A DNA stretch of 14,495 nucleotides, from assembly GCA_017390245.1 (NCBI GenBank), contig JAFPCE010000018.1, positions 1 through 14,495 on the forward strand. Direction: 5' to 3'. This DNA is from Selenomonadaceae bacterium. GTDB lineage: Bacteria; Bacillota; Negativicutes; Selenomonadales; Selenomonadaceae. This document shows positions 1 to 6,668 of the stretch, one piece after another (position 1 is the stretch's first letter; each line of letters starts with the position of its first letter). Below the pieces are notes generated by a model that worked only from the letters and a program-made list of their open reading frames with translations, was not told the origin of the DNA and searched no databases. Made by a program: the position numbers and the translations under genes.

Positions 1-192
1 AAGAGTGAGGTTTTTGATGTTTCTGGTGCTGGCGATACCTGTGTGGCTACAGTGATACTGGCTCTGGCAGCTGGCGTTGAGCCTGCCCTGGCCAGCCAGC
101 TTTCCAATGAGGCTTCTGGCATTGCTGTCCGGAAGATGGGTACTGCTGTAGTAACTGCAGATGAACTGAGAGCTGTTATGGCAAGGAGCTGA
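1..192 (+). CDS. rfaE1: D-glycero-beta-D-manno-heptose-7-phosphate kinase, C-terminal part (first HldA/RfaE1 copy)
   Basis: This is the last 63 codons of a PfkB/ribokinase-family sugar kinase; the rest lies before the window. It opens with the PfkB signature [10 protein letters not shown], whose GAGD aspartate is the catalytic base in the family. The tail [15 protein letters not shown] is typical of the RfaE1/HldA kinase, which phosphorylates heptose 7-phosphate at C1 to the 1,7-bisphosphate in the cytoplasm. The stop at 190-192 is 8 bases before the adenylyltransferase start, so kinase and adenylyltransferase are separate but adjacent genes here, not a fused HldE. A second, full-length kinase of the same family lies at 4008-5009. 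The product name is inferred from the tail and from the neighbour; another PfkB sugar kinase cannot be fully excluded without the N-terminus. Confidence 0.85.
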   Translation, partial: KSEVFDVSGAGDTCVATVILALAAGVEPALASQLSNEASGIAVRKMGTAVVTADELRAVMARS

Positions 193-200
193 GCAGATTT

Positions 201-671
201 ATGCTGATAGATAGAGAAAAAATCGCTGAATTTTGTGAGATTTTGCGGGCTGGAGGCCAGAAGGTGGTTTTCACTAATGGCTGCTTTGATATTCTCCATG
301 CTGGTCATGTGAGATATCTGCAAAGGGCCCGTTCCTTTGGTGACTGCCTGGTGCTGGGGCTAAACAGCGACAGCTCTGTCCGGGGGCTGAAGGGATCGTC
401 CCGCCCTGTAAATAGCGAACTGGAGCGGGCTGAGGTAGTTGGTGCTCTTGGCTGCGTTGATTATGTGGTGATTTTTAATGAAGCCACTGCTGAGGAATTG
501 ATTAAGCTGGTGCGTCCTGATGTGTATGTGAAGGGCGGCGACTATACTATAGATACTCTGCCTGAAGGGAAAATCGTGTTAGGCTACGGTGGCAGGGTGG
601 AGTTTGTAAACATGGTGGAGGGCTGCTCTACCAGCAATGTCATTGCGAAAATAAAGGGAGAGTCAAAATAA
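201..671 (+). CDS. rfaE2: D-glycero-beta-D-manno-heptose 1-phosphate adenylyltransferase (HldC/RfaE2)
   Basis: This 156-residue cytidylyltransferase-fold enzyme transfers AMP from ATP to heptose 1-phosphate, giving ADP-D,D-heptose. The N-terminal FTNGCFDILHAGHVRYLQ (about residues 24-41) carries the HxGH nucleotide-binding motif. The stretch RPDVYVKGGDY and the GCSTSNVI near the C-terminus (the ISSTKI-like motif of the superfamily) fit the RfaE2 subfamily. The length matches the stand-alone adenylyltransferase, without the kinase domain found in the fused HldE of E. coli. An AAGGAG SD lies at 183-188 inside the end of the kinase gene, about 12 bases before the ATG, which is rather long. The stop overlaps the next start by one base (TAATG), suggesting translational coupling. 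Confidence 0.93.
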   Translation: MLIDREKIAEFCEILRAGGQKVVFTNGCFDILHAGHVRYLQRARSFGDCLVLGLNSDSSVRGLKGSSRPVNSELERAEVVGALGCVDYVVIFNEATAEELIKLVRPDVYVKGGDYTIDTLPEGKIVLGYGGRVEFVNMVEGCSTSNVIAKIKGESK

Positions 672-1693
672 TGACGGTAAAAAATGTACTGGTGGTCAAG
701 CTAAGTGCTATAGGTGACGTTATTCATGCTTTGCCTGTGTCCTATGCCATTAAGGAAACGTATCCTGAGGCCAAGGTGACCTGGGTGGTGGAGCCTCCTG
801 CCTACAATATTCTGCAGGACAATCCCTATATAGATGAAATCATTGTTTTTGAAAAAAAGAAATTTAAGTCCTTTGGGGGCTTTTTACAGAATTTCGGGCC
901 ATTAAAGAAAAAACTGGCTGAGGGCCATTATGATGTGGCACTGGATCTCCAGGGGCTGTTTAAGTCAGCGGCTATAGCCTGGTGCTCCAAAGCGCCTGTG
1001 AAGCTGGGTACTTGCAATATGCGGGAGTGCAGTGACAAAATCAGCAAGCCTGTAGTGGGTGAACATAGCCAGGGGCATATTGTGGAGCGTTATCTGGATG
1101 TGGTAAGGGCTCTGGGCTGCCGGGTGGATAAGGTTGTGTTCCCTATGGAGCTGACTGCTGCTGACGGCAAGATGGCCAGAAGCTATCTCTATGCTGCCGG
1201 CTGCAAGGGTGATGTGCCTTATGTGGCGCTGGCTGTAGGGGCTAACTGGCCTAACAAGCGCTGGCCGGTACAGCATTATGCGAAATTGTGTGACTGGATA
1301 TACAGCCAGAAGCATCTGCCTGTATTGGTAGGCGGTGGTGCTTTAGATGAGCAGCTGGCTGAGGATATTACCAGGGCGGCAGAGCTGCCACCTGTTAATA
1401 TGGTAGGGAAGACTACCTTGAAGCAGCTGGCTTATGTGCTGAAGGAAGCCAAGGCTGTAGTTGGCGGCGATACTGGTCCAGTGCATCTGTCTGCCGGTAT
1501 GGGGACGCCTACTATTATGGTGATGGGACCTACTGATGCTAACCGCAATGGCCCTTACGGCCAGCTGGAGAATGCCATCGAGGTGAACCGTCCCTGCAAG
1601 TACTGCTGGAAGCGTGCCTGTCCTCATGGGTTTGACTGCCTGGAGCGGATTAAGCCGGAGCAGGTTGAGGAAAAGCTGCAGCAGTATTTATAA
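671..1693 (+). CDS. Family-9 glycosyltransferase, LPS heptosyltransferase (heptosyltransferase I-like)
   Basis: This 340-residue cytoplasmic GT-B enzyme is expected to transfer L-glycero-D-manno-heptose from ADP-heptose to the LPS inner core. The N-terminal VVKLSAIGDVIHALPV (about residues 8-23) carries the conserved Asp (D16) of the family and resembles the GDVLH region of WaaC. The C-terminal half has GGDTGPVHLSAGMGTP, the ADP-heptose-binding signature of GT9, followed by MGPTD. Near the C-terminus is a four-cysteine cluster, CKYCWKRACPHGFDC, shared in pattern with the next two genes. Its position directly behind the adenylyltransferase, with a one-base TAATG overlap, supports ADP-heptose as donor. 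Of the three GT9 proteins it is the best heptosyltransferase I candidate, but sequence inspection alone does not fix the acceptor. Confidence 0.9.
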   Translation: MTVKNVLVVKLSAIGDVIHALPVSYAIKETYPEAKVTWVVEPPAYNILQDNPYIDEIIVFEKKKFKSFGGFLQNFGPLKKKLAEGHYDVALDLQGLFKSAAIAWCSKAPVKLGTCNMRECSDKISKPVVGEHSQGHIVERYLDVVRALGCRVDKVVFPMELTAADGKMARSYLYAAGCKGDVPYVALAVGANWPNKRWPVQHYAKLCDWIYSQKHLPVLVGGGALDEQLAEDITRAAELPPVNMVGKTTLKQLAYVLKEAKAVVGGDTGPVHLSAGMGTPTIMVMGPTDANRNGPYGQLENAIEVNRPCKYCWKRACPHGFDCLERIKPEQVEEKLQQYL

Positions 1694-1702
1694 AGATTTA
1701 TC

Positions 1703-1708
1703 GAGGTG
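1703..1708 (+). promoter_or_regulatory. Shine-Dalgarno site that favours a TTG start
   Basis: GAGGTG, a strong match to the anti-SD, lies 6 bases before the in-frame TTG at 1715. The alternative GTG at 1706 overlaps this SD and has no purine-rich site of its own upstream. I therefore place the start of the second GT9 gene at TTG 1715. Confidence 0.55.
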
Positions 1709-1714
1709 TGTTTT

Positions 1715-2749
1715 TTGCCAGATATAAATAGCTTGGATATTAAAAAAATATTGATTATAGATTTGGCTTTTATTGGTGATGTGGTGCTGGCTACGCCTGT
1801 AACAAGAGCTATCCGCAGCAGATGGCCACAGGCAGAGATAACCATGCTGACTGTGCCATTGACAAAGCCGGTGGCAGAAATGAATCCTTATGTGGACCAG
1901 GTGCTGGTGTGCGATAAAAGAGGCCGCCACAAGGGGATTACAGGTATGCTGGCTATGGCCAGAGAGCTGAAACAATACAGCTTTGACCTGGCTATCTGCA
2001 TGAATTTTGCCCTGCGGGGGGCAGTGATTGCCTGGCTGGCGGGGATTCCTTACCGCCTGGGCTATGATGCCCAGTGGGCAGGACTGTTTCTCACCTGGCA
2101 GGCCAGCCATATCCGGGATGGCATCAAGCACGAAACCAGAAACCATCTGGAGGTTTTAAAGCCCTTTGGCATAACGGCAGAGGATTACAGCCTGAAGCTG
2201 GAAGCACCGCAGGAGGCCAGGGATAGCTATGATAAGCTGGCAGAGAAGTATGGCTGGCAGAAGCAGGGCTACTATGTGGTATGTCCTTTTGGCAGCTATG
2301 AGCGGAAGGATTTTCCGCTGACTATTGCAGCGCCGGTGATTGCCCAGCTAGAGAAGAAGCTGCCGGTGTATCTCATTGGCGGCAAGAAAGAGGCAGAGGG
2401 ACTGGAGATTTTAGCGGAAACAGCAAGACTGCCAGGGGAGAGAATCCTGGCAGGTACACTGAATCTGCAGCAGCTGGCAGTATTTTTAGCTAATGCTAAG
2501 GCTATGGTCAGCGTGGATACAGGGCCTATGCATATTGCCCAGGCTGTGAACTGCCCGACAGTGGCTTTATTTGGGCCTACAGATCCTGCTATCTGGGGCA
2601 CCTGCAATGCTAACAGCCAGTCACTGTATTTCCACGAGGACTGTTCTCCCTGCTGGGGCAAGGGGGAATGCCTGAAAAACAACGACTGCATGAGCCGGCT
2701 GCAGGCTAAAACCATCTTAGAAACTCTGGAGAGTGTGAGTAATAAATAA
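1715..2749 (+). CDS. Family-9 glycosyltransferase, LPS heptosyltransferase (second of three)
   Basis: This GT9 protein has 344 residues from TTG 1715, or 347 from GTG 1706. The TTG is preferred because GAGGTG at 1703-1708 is ideally spaced for it. The N-terminus KKILIIDLAFIGDVVLATPV carries the GT9 GD motif (D22). The C-terminal half has SVDTGPMHIAQAVNCPTVAL followed by FGPTDPAIWG, the donor-binding region. A cysteine cluster CSPCWGKGECLKNNDC lies near the C-terminus. The GDVVLAT form of the acceptor-side motif is closer to heptosyltransferase II/III than to I, so it probably adds a later heptose, or another ADP-heptose-derived sugar, to the core. It starts 21 bases after the previous stop and ends in a one-base TAATG overlap with the next gene. 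GT9 membership is clear; the acceptor is not. Confidence 0.88.
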   Translation: MPDINSLDIKKILIIDLAFIGDVVLATPVTRAIRSRWPQAEITMLTVPLTKPVAEMNPYVDQVLVCDKRGRHKGITGMLAMARELKQYSFDLAICMNFALRGAVIAWLAGIPYRLGYDAQWAGLFLTWQASHIRDGIKHETRNHLEVLKPFGITAEDYSLKLEAPQEARDSYDKLAEKYGWQKQGYYVVCPFGSYERKDFPLTIAAPVIAQLEKKLPVYLIGGKKEAEGLEILAETARLPGERILAGTLNLQQLAVFLANAKAMVSVDTGPMHIAQAVNCPTVALFGPTDPAIWGTCNANSQSLYFHEDCSPCWGKGECLKNNDCMSRLQAKTILETLESVSNK

Positions 2750-3876
2750 TGACTGATTATAAGAATATTTTAGTGATAAATTTAATGCACATTGGTGATC
2801 TGATGCTGGTAACACCAGTGCTGAGAACCCTGCGGGCCAATTATCCCCAGGCCAGGATTTCCCTGCTGGCAGATAAGAAGCTGGCTGATTTGGTGCGGTT
2901 AAATCCTCATATAGATGAATGTCTCCTGATAGATAAGAAGGGCAAGGATAACAGCCTGCCTAACTTTATCAAATATATCTGGGGCTTAAGGAAGTACAAG
3001 TTTGACCTGGTGATTAATCTGCATAGAAATGAGCGTGCTTCTGCTCTGGCTGCTTTTAGCGGTGCAAAGCATATTATCGGCTACAGCAAACCAGGCTTTT
3101 CCCTGTTGTTTGACCAGGTAATGCCAAACCTGAAGGCAGTAAAGCACCAGATTCATTCCCATTTTGATGTGCTGACCCAGGGGCTTGGCATTGAGAAAAT
3201 CGATGACGGTGGTCTGGAAATGGCACTGCCGCCTGAGTCCGTAATCAGTGCTGATAAAATCTGGCAGGAGAACTTTGCGGCAGATAAAAAGGTGGTGGCC
3301 TTTAATATTGGTGCCAGCTGGGAAACCAAGCGCTGGATTGATGCTTATTTTGCCCAGTGTGCTGACCAGCTTCTGGCCAAGGGCTACGGCGTAGCCTTTT
3401 TTGGGGGTCCTATGGATACTGAGATGGTGGCAAAGTGCATTAGCAAGATGCAGCATAAGGACAGTGACGCCATTAAGGTATTTACAGGCAAGCTGACCTT
3501 GGGAGAGCTGGGGGCTATGCTGAAGAAATGCGCCCTGTTTTTAACTACTGATTCTGGTCCTATGCATGTAGGTGTATCCCAGAATGTGCCTGTTGTTACC
3601 ATGTTTGGTGCATCCCCAGTGCCGGGCTTTTATCCTTATGATGCCAGGGATGTGCTGGTAAAGACGCCTGAGCCTTGCCATCCATGCGGTATTCACCAGT
3701 GCCCTTTAGAGGGTGAACGGAATATGGCCTGCATGAAGAATATCCCTGTGGTCGTTGTTATGAAGTATGTCTGGGAGCTGCTGGGTAAATATGAGGATAT
3801 GGCTGGCAATATGCCTAGAGAGTACGGCCAGTATGAGTGCCGGGTGGTTGACCTGGCAGAGAGCCAGCAGGCTTGA
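2749..3876 (+). CDS. Family-9 glycosyltransferase, LPS heptosyltransferase (third of three)
   Basis: This 375-residue GT9 enzyme is slightly longer than its two neighbours because of a C-terminal extension of about 30 residues after the cysteine cluster. The N-terminus NILVINLMHIGDLMLVTPVL has the GD motif (D17). The C-terminal half has TTDSGPMHVGVSQNVPVV followed by MFGASPVPGFYP. The cluster CHPCGIHQCP with a further Cys in MACMKNI parallels the other two. It likely transfers heptose to an inner- or outer-core position (heptosyltransferase II/III style). Translation is probably coupled to the upstream gene through TAATG at 2747-2751. No terminator-like hairpin follows; the next 131 bases hold a candidate promoter. 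The family is certain, the acceptor unknown. Confidence 0.88.
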   Translation: MTDYKNILVINLMHIGDLMLVTPVLRTLRANYPQARISLLADKKLADLVRLNPHIDECLLIDKKGKDNSLPNFIKYIWGLRKYKFDLVINLHRNERASALAAFSGAKHIIGYSKPGFSLLFDQVMPNLKAVKHQIHSHFDVLTQGLGIEKIDDGGLEMALPPESVISADKIWQENFAADKKVVAFNIGASWETKRWIDAYFAQCADQLLAKGYGVAFFGGPMDTEMVAKCISKMQHKDSDAIKVFTGKLTLGELGAMLKKCALFLTTDSGPMHVGVSQNVPVVTMFGASPVPGFYPYDARDVLVKTPEPCHPCGIHQCPLEGERNMACMKNIPVVVVMKYVWELLGKYEDMAGNMPREYGQYECRVVDLAESQQA

Positions 3877-3893
3877 TTTATCGAGGTGCGATG

Positions 3894-3914
3894 AATGTGC
3901 AGTGGATGCACATT
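3894..3914. repeat. Perfect inverted repeat, operator-like, overlapping a promoter -35
   Basis: AATGTGCA (3894-3901) and TGCACATT (3907-3914) are perfect reverse complements around a 5-base spacer, GTGGA. The dyad has a length usual for a dimeric regulator site. The right arm contains TGCACA, the candidate -35 of the promoter at 3907-3936, so bound protein could block transcription. No regulator gene is in the window. A small RNA hairpin is the alternative reading, but no T-tract follows, so it is not an intrinsic terminator. Confidence 0.5.
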
Positions 3915-3936
3915 GGATATATAGTTAATGTATAAT
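3907..3936 (+). promoter_or_regulatory. Candidate sigma-70-type promoter for the second kinase, hldD and gmhB
   Basis: A perfect TATAAT lies at 3931-3936. TGCACA at 3907-3912 (four of six matches to TTGACA) is 18 bases upstream. It sits in the longest gap of the + strand heptose cluster, 72 bases before the kinase ATG. This would let the second kinase, hldD and gmhB be transcribed separately from the three upstream glycosyltransferases. Confidence 0.5.
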
Positions 3937-4007
3937 GAAGGATTATACGCAGAATAAAGCTTTCACTTGCTTTTGTGTTAGGAAGTCAGGAAAGAAAGGA
4001 AAAAGTC

Positions 4008-5009
4008 ATGACCGTAAATAAGGAAAAGCTGATGCAGTTCGTTTTAAATGACATTAGCAAAACCAGAATTCTGGTAGTAGGAGATGTAATGCTGGACCGG
4101 TATTACTATGGTGAGGTAACCCGTATTTCACCTGAGGCACCAGTGCCAATTACCCATATTACCAAGATTACTGATACCATGGGCGGTGCTGCTAACGTAG
4201 CGCACAATCTGGCGCTTTTAGGCTGCCAGACATCTATTGCCGGCTTTGTGGGTGATGATTTCCACTGCCAGACACTCTTAGATAAATTTATTTCCCGTGG
4301 CATTGATTACAAGGGGATTATTTACCGCCAGGAGCCAACTACTACCAAGCTGAGAGTTATTGGCGGCCATCAGCAGATGCTGCGGCTGGATTTTGAGGAT
4401 ACTGCACCGGTAGCGTCTTTGTATGCTAACCGCCTGGTGGATTTCGTGGAGCAGTCCCTGGCAGCAGGGCTGGATGCGGTGATTCTGTCTGACTACGGCA
4501 AGGGTGCCTGCACTGAGGATGTGTGCAGCCGTATTATTGAGGCCTGCACCAATAGTGAGGTGCCTGTCTTTGTTGATCCAAAGGGCAGGGACTGGAGCAA
4601 ATATACTAACGCAGATTACATTACACCAAATGTTAAAGAAATAAATGAGATTCTGGAAAAGCCTATTAAAAACAGGGATGAGGCCATTGTGCAGGCAGCA
4701 ACCTATATTATGCGGAAGTACCAGATAAAGAATATCCTGGCTACCCGTTCTGAGGCAGGTATGTCTCTGGTGCAGCCTGACCAGGTTTACCACATTCCAA
4801 CCAAGGCCCAGGAGGTTTTTGATGTTTCTGGTGCTGGTGATACTGTTATTGCAGTATTTGCTTTGTGCATTGCCGGCGGCCTGCGTCCTATGGAGGCAGC
4901 TTATCTGTCCAACCTGGCAGCCAGCGTGGTTATAGGCAAGCTGGGCACTTATGCTGTCAGCAACACAGAGCTGCAGCAGGTTCTGCAGGGCAAGAGCGAA
5001 GAAAAATAA
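4008..5009 (+). CDS. rfaE1: D-glycero-beta-D-manno-heptose-7-phosphate kinase (second HldA/RfaE1 copy)
   Basis: This 333-residue PfkB-family kinase phosphorylates D,D-heptose 7-phosphate at C1 to the beta-1,7-bisphosphate. I chose ATG 4008 over GTG 3975 because a purine-rich AAAGGAAAAAG precedes the ATG and the extra 11 residues look non-native. The N-terminus has VVGDVMLDRYYYGEV and ISPEAPVPI, typical of HldE/HldA, then MGGAANVAHNLALLG (sugar binding). YITPNVKEINEI lies mid-protein and [10 protein letters not shown] near the C-terminus carries the catalytic Asp. It has no adenylyltransferase domain, which is the separate gene at 201-671. It is a paralogue of the truncated gene at 1-192: the [10 protein letters not shown] region is nearly identical at DNA level, whereas the rest of the tail differs clearly. 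It is followed 61 bases later by hldD. Confidence 0.93.
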   Translation: MTVNKEKLMQFVLNDISKTRILVVGDVMLDRYYYGEVTRISPEAPVPITHITKITDTMGGAANVAHNLALLGCQTSIAGFVGDDFHCQTLLDKFISRGIDYKGIIYRQEPTTTKLRVIGGHQQMLRLDFEDTAPVASLYANRLVDFVEQSLAAGLDAVILSDYGKGACTEDVCSRIIEACTNSEVPVFVDPKGRDWSKYTNADYITPNVKEINEILEKPIKNRDEAIVQAATYIMRKYQIKNILATRSEAGMSLVQPDQVYHIPTKAQEVFDVSGAGDTVIAVFALCIAGGLRPMEAAYLSNLAASVVIGKLGTYAVSNTELQQVLQGKSEEK

Positions 5010-5020
5010 ATTTGGCAAAG

Positions 5021-5054
5021 TAAGTTAGCTATGAGTTAACTCTAAGTTAGATAT
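5021..5054. repeat. Three 11-base tandem repeats upstream of hldD
   Basis: TAAGTTAGCTA (5021-5031), TGAGTTAACTC (5032-5042) and TAAGTTAGATA (5043-5053) are direct repeats with an exact 11-base period, all sharing T-AGTTA--T. The middle unit contains the perfect palindrome GAGTTAACTC. The array fills most of the 61-base gap between the second kinase and hldD and ends just before the SD of hldD. Direct repeats at one-helical-turn spacing are the usual binding architecture of OmpR/PhoB-family response regulators. Regulatory function is inference. Confidence 0.55.
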
Positions 5055-5070
5055 CAGAGGGGGATATGCA

Positions 5071-6054
5071 ATGATTATTGTAACTGGCGGTGCTGGCTTT
5101 ATTGGCAGCAATATTGTAAAGACCTTGAATCAGCAGGGTTATACTGATATTTTAATCGTGGATGATTTAAATAACCGGAAGAAGGAAAATATTTCCTACC
5201 GCAACCTGCGGGGCCTGGAGTTTACTGACTACATGTACAAGGATGATTTCCTGGCTGCTATTCAGGACAATGCCTTTGATGGCAATGATATTGAGGTAGT
5301 TTTCCACGAGGGTGCCTGCTCTGATACCATGGAGTATGATGTTAACTACATGATGGAGGCTAACTACGAGTATTCCAAGGCAGTTTTGCATTTCTGTATG
5401 GATCACCGCATTCCATTCCTTTATGCTTCTTCTGCTTCTACCTACGGTTCTGGTGACAATGGCTTCAGAGAGGGAGATGAGTGTGAGGATGCCCTGAATC
5501 CTTATGCTTTTTCCAAGCTGTTATTTGACCGTTATGTGCGCCAGCAGCTGCCTTATGCCCAGAGCCAGATTGTGGGCCTGAAGTACTTTAATGTATATGG
5601 TCCTCAGGAGCATCACAAGGGCAATATGGCTTCTATTTTCTATCAGCTGTATCATCAGGTGAAGGAGCAGGGGGTGTGCAGGCTCTTTAAGGGCTATGAT
5701 GGCTATGGTGATGGCGAGCATCGCCGTGATTTCATCTATGTTAAGGATGTTGTAAAGGTTAATCTGTGGTTCTGGCAGCATGGCGGTCCAAGCGGTATAT
5801 ATAACTGCGGTACTGGCCACGCCCACAGCTATAATGAGGTGGCTGAGGCTGTTATTGCAGCTCTTGGCACTGGTCATATTGAATACAGGGATTTCCCTGA
5901 GGTGTTAAAGGGCAAGTACCAGTGCTTTACTGAGGCTGATAAGACCCAGCTTCTGGCAGCTGGCTACGACCAGGGCTTCTATGATATGAAAGAGGCTGTT
6001 AAGGAATATTGTGATTTCTTAGATGCTGGCGGATATTTCAAATATGGAAAATAA
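5071..6054 (+). CDS. rfaD: ADP-L-glycero-D-manno-heptose 6-epimerase (HldD/RfaD)
   Basis: This 327-residue short-chain dehydrogenase/epimerase converts ADP-D-glycero-D-manno-heptose to the L-glycero form, the donor used by heptosyltransferases, with bound NADP. The Rossmann motif GGAGFIG is at residues 6-12. HEGACSDTMEYD (79-90) closely matches the HldD-specific segment. SSASTYG and NPYAFSK supply the catalytic Ser region, Tyr145 and Lys149. NVYGPQEHHKGNMASI and HRRDFIYVKDV are also family-typical. The length is close to the roughly 310 residues of E. coli HldD. A strong AGAGGGGG SD lies at 5056-5063, seven bases before the ATG. The three 11-base repeats lie immediately upstream, and gmhB overlaps its end. 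Confidence 0.96.
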   Translation: MIIVTGGAGFIGSNIVKTLNQQGYTDILIVDDLNNRKKENISYRNLRGLEFTDYMYKDDFLAAIQDNAFDGNDIEVVFHEGACSDTMEYDVNYMMEANYEYSKAVLHFCMDHRIPFLYASSASTYGSGDNGFREGDECEDALNPYAFSKLLFDRYVRQQLPYAQSQIVGLKYFNVYGPQEHHKGNMASIFYQLYHQVKEQGVCRLFKGYDGYGDGEHRRDFIYVKDVVKVNLWFWQHGGPSGIYNCGTGHAHSYNEVAEAVIAALGTGHIEYRDFPEVLKGKYQCFTEADKTQLLAAGYDQGFYDMKEAVKEYCDFLDAGGYFKYGK

Positions 6055-6592
6055 GGCTGCAGATATCAAGGAAAAGCATAAGGCTGTGTTTTTTGACAGG
6101 GATGGCACTCTCAATGAAGAGGTGGATTACCTTTACCGCATTGAGGATTTCCGCTGGCTGCCTGAGGCAGTGGAGGCTATCCAGTATTGTCATGCCCAGG
6201 GCTATCTGGTGATTGTGGTTACTAACCAGAGCGGTGTGGCCAGAGGCTATTATCAGGAAGAGGATATCCGGAAGCTCCATGAGTGGATGCAGCAGGCTTT
6301 ACAGGCTAAGGGCACATATATAGATAAGTTCTATTACTGTCCACATCATCCTGAGGCCAAGGTGGCAAAATACCGCCAGGTATGTGATTGCCGCAAGCCT
6401 AAGCCTGGCATGGTGCTGGCTGGGTGCAGGGACTTTAATGTGGATATTAGCAGGTCTTTCATTGTGGGAGACAAAAAGCGTGATATTGACAGCGGTGAAA
6501 ATGCTGGTGTCAGAGGCTTTTATTATCATGGGGGCAGTCTGTTAGAGACAGTAAAACAGGCTATAGCAGCCATGGAGCATCAGGATAAATAG
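6044..6592 (+). CDS. gmhB: D-glycero-beta-D-manno-heptose 1,7-bisphosphate 7-phosphatase (GmhB)
   Basis: This 182-residue HAD-superfamily phosphatase removes the C7 phosphate between the kinase and adenylyltransferase steps. The nucleophile motif FFDRDGTLN holds D18 and D20. VVTNQSGVARGYY is HAD motif II. CPHHPE (C99, H101) and CDCRKPKPGM (C114, C116) form the structural zinc site characteristic of GmhB, and VGDKKRDIDSG is the Mg-binding motif. I chose ATG 6044 over the in-frame ATG 6023: both lie inside hldD, but 6044 has a possible SD (GGCGGA, 6028-6033) about 10 bases upstream, and the shorter protein fits the family. The gene overlaps hldD by 11 bases, so the two are probably translationally coupled. 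A hairpin terminator follows 8 bases after the stop. Confidence 0.94.
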   Translation: MENKAADIKEKHKAVFFDRDGTLNEEVDYLYRIEDFRWLPEAVEAIQYCHAQGYLVIVVTNQSGVARGYYQEEDIRKLHEWMQQALQAKGTYIDKFYYCPHHPEAKVAKYRQVCDCRKPKPGMVLAGCRDFNVDISRSFIVGDKKRDIDSGENAGVRGFYYHGGSLLETVKQAIAAMEHQDK

Positions 6593-6600
6593 CGCATTTT

Positions 6601-6632
6601 AAAAGCAAGCTGCAGACAGGCGGCTTGCTTTT
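6601..6632. terminator. Intrinsic terminator after gmhB
   Basis: AAAAGCAAGCTGC (6601-6613) pairs with GCGGCTTGCTTTT (6620-6632) around a six-base loop; 12 pairs are Watson-Crick and one is G-U. The T run is only four bases and lies within the stem, so termination may be partial. It separates the heptose-nucleotide genes from the second glycosyltransferase group. Confidence 0.75.
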
Positions 6633-6668
6633 GCTAGATATAAATAATTATGTTGGGGGAGTGGATCT

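Noticed and set aside
3975..4007. GTG start giving an 11-residue longer second kinase
   Set aside because: ATG 4008 has a purine-rich SD directly upstream and gives the normal family N-terminus.
4278..5018. 246-codon open frame on the - strand opposite the second kinase
   Set aside because: It is exactly antisense to a well-supported kinase, has no family motifs and is rich in His, Gln and Cys, as expected of a shadow frame created by codon bias.
5010..5040. Possible promoter TTGGCA (5012-5017) before hldD
   Set aside because: No -10 with more than three of six matches lies at a 16-18 base spacing.
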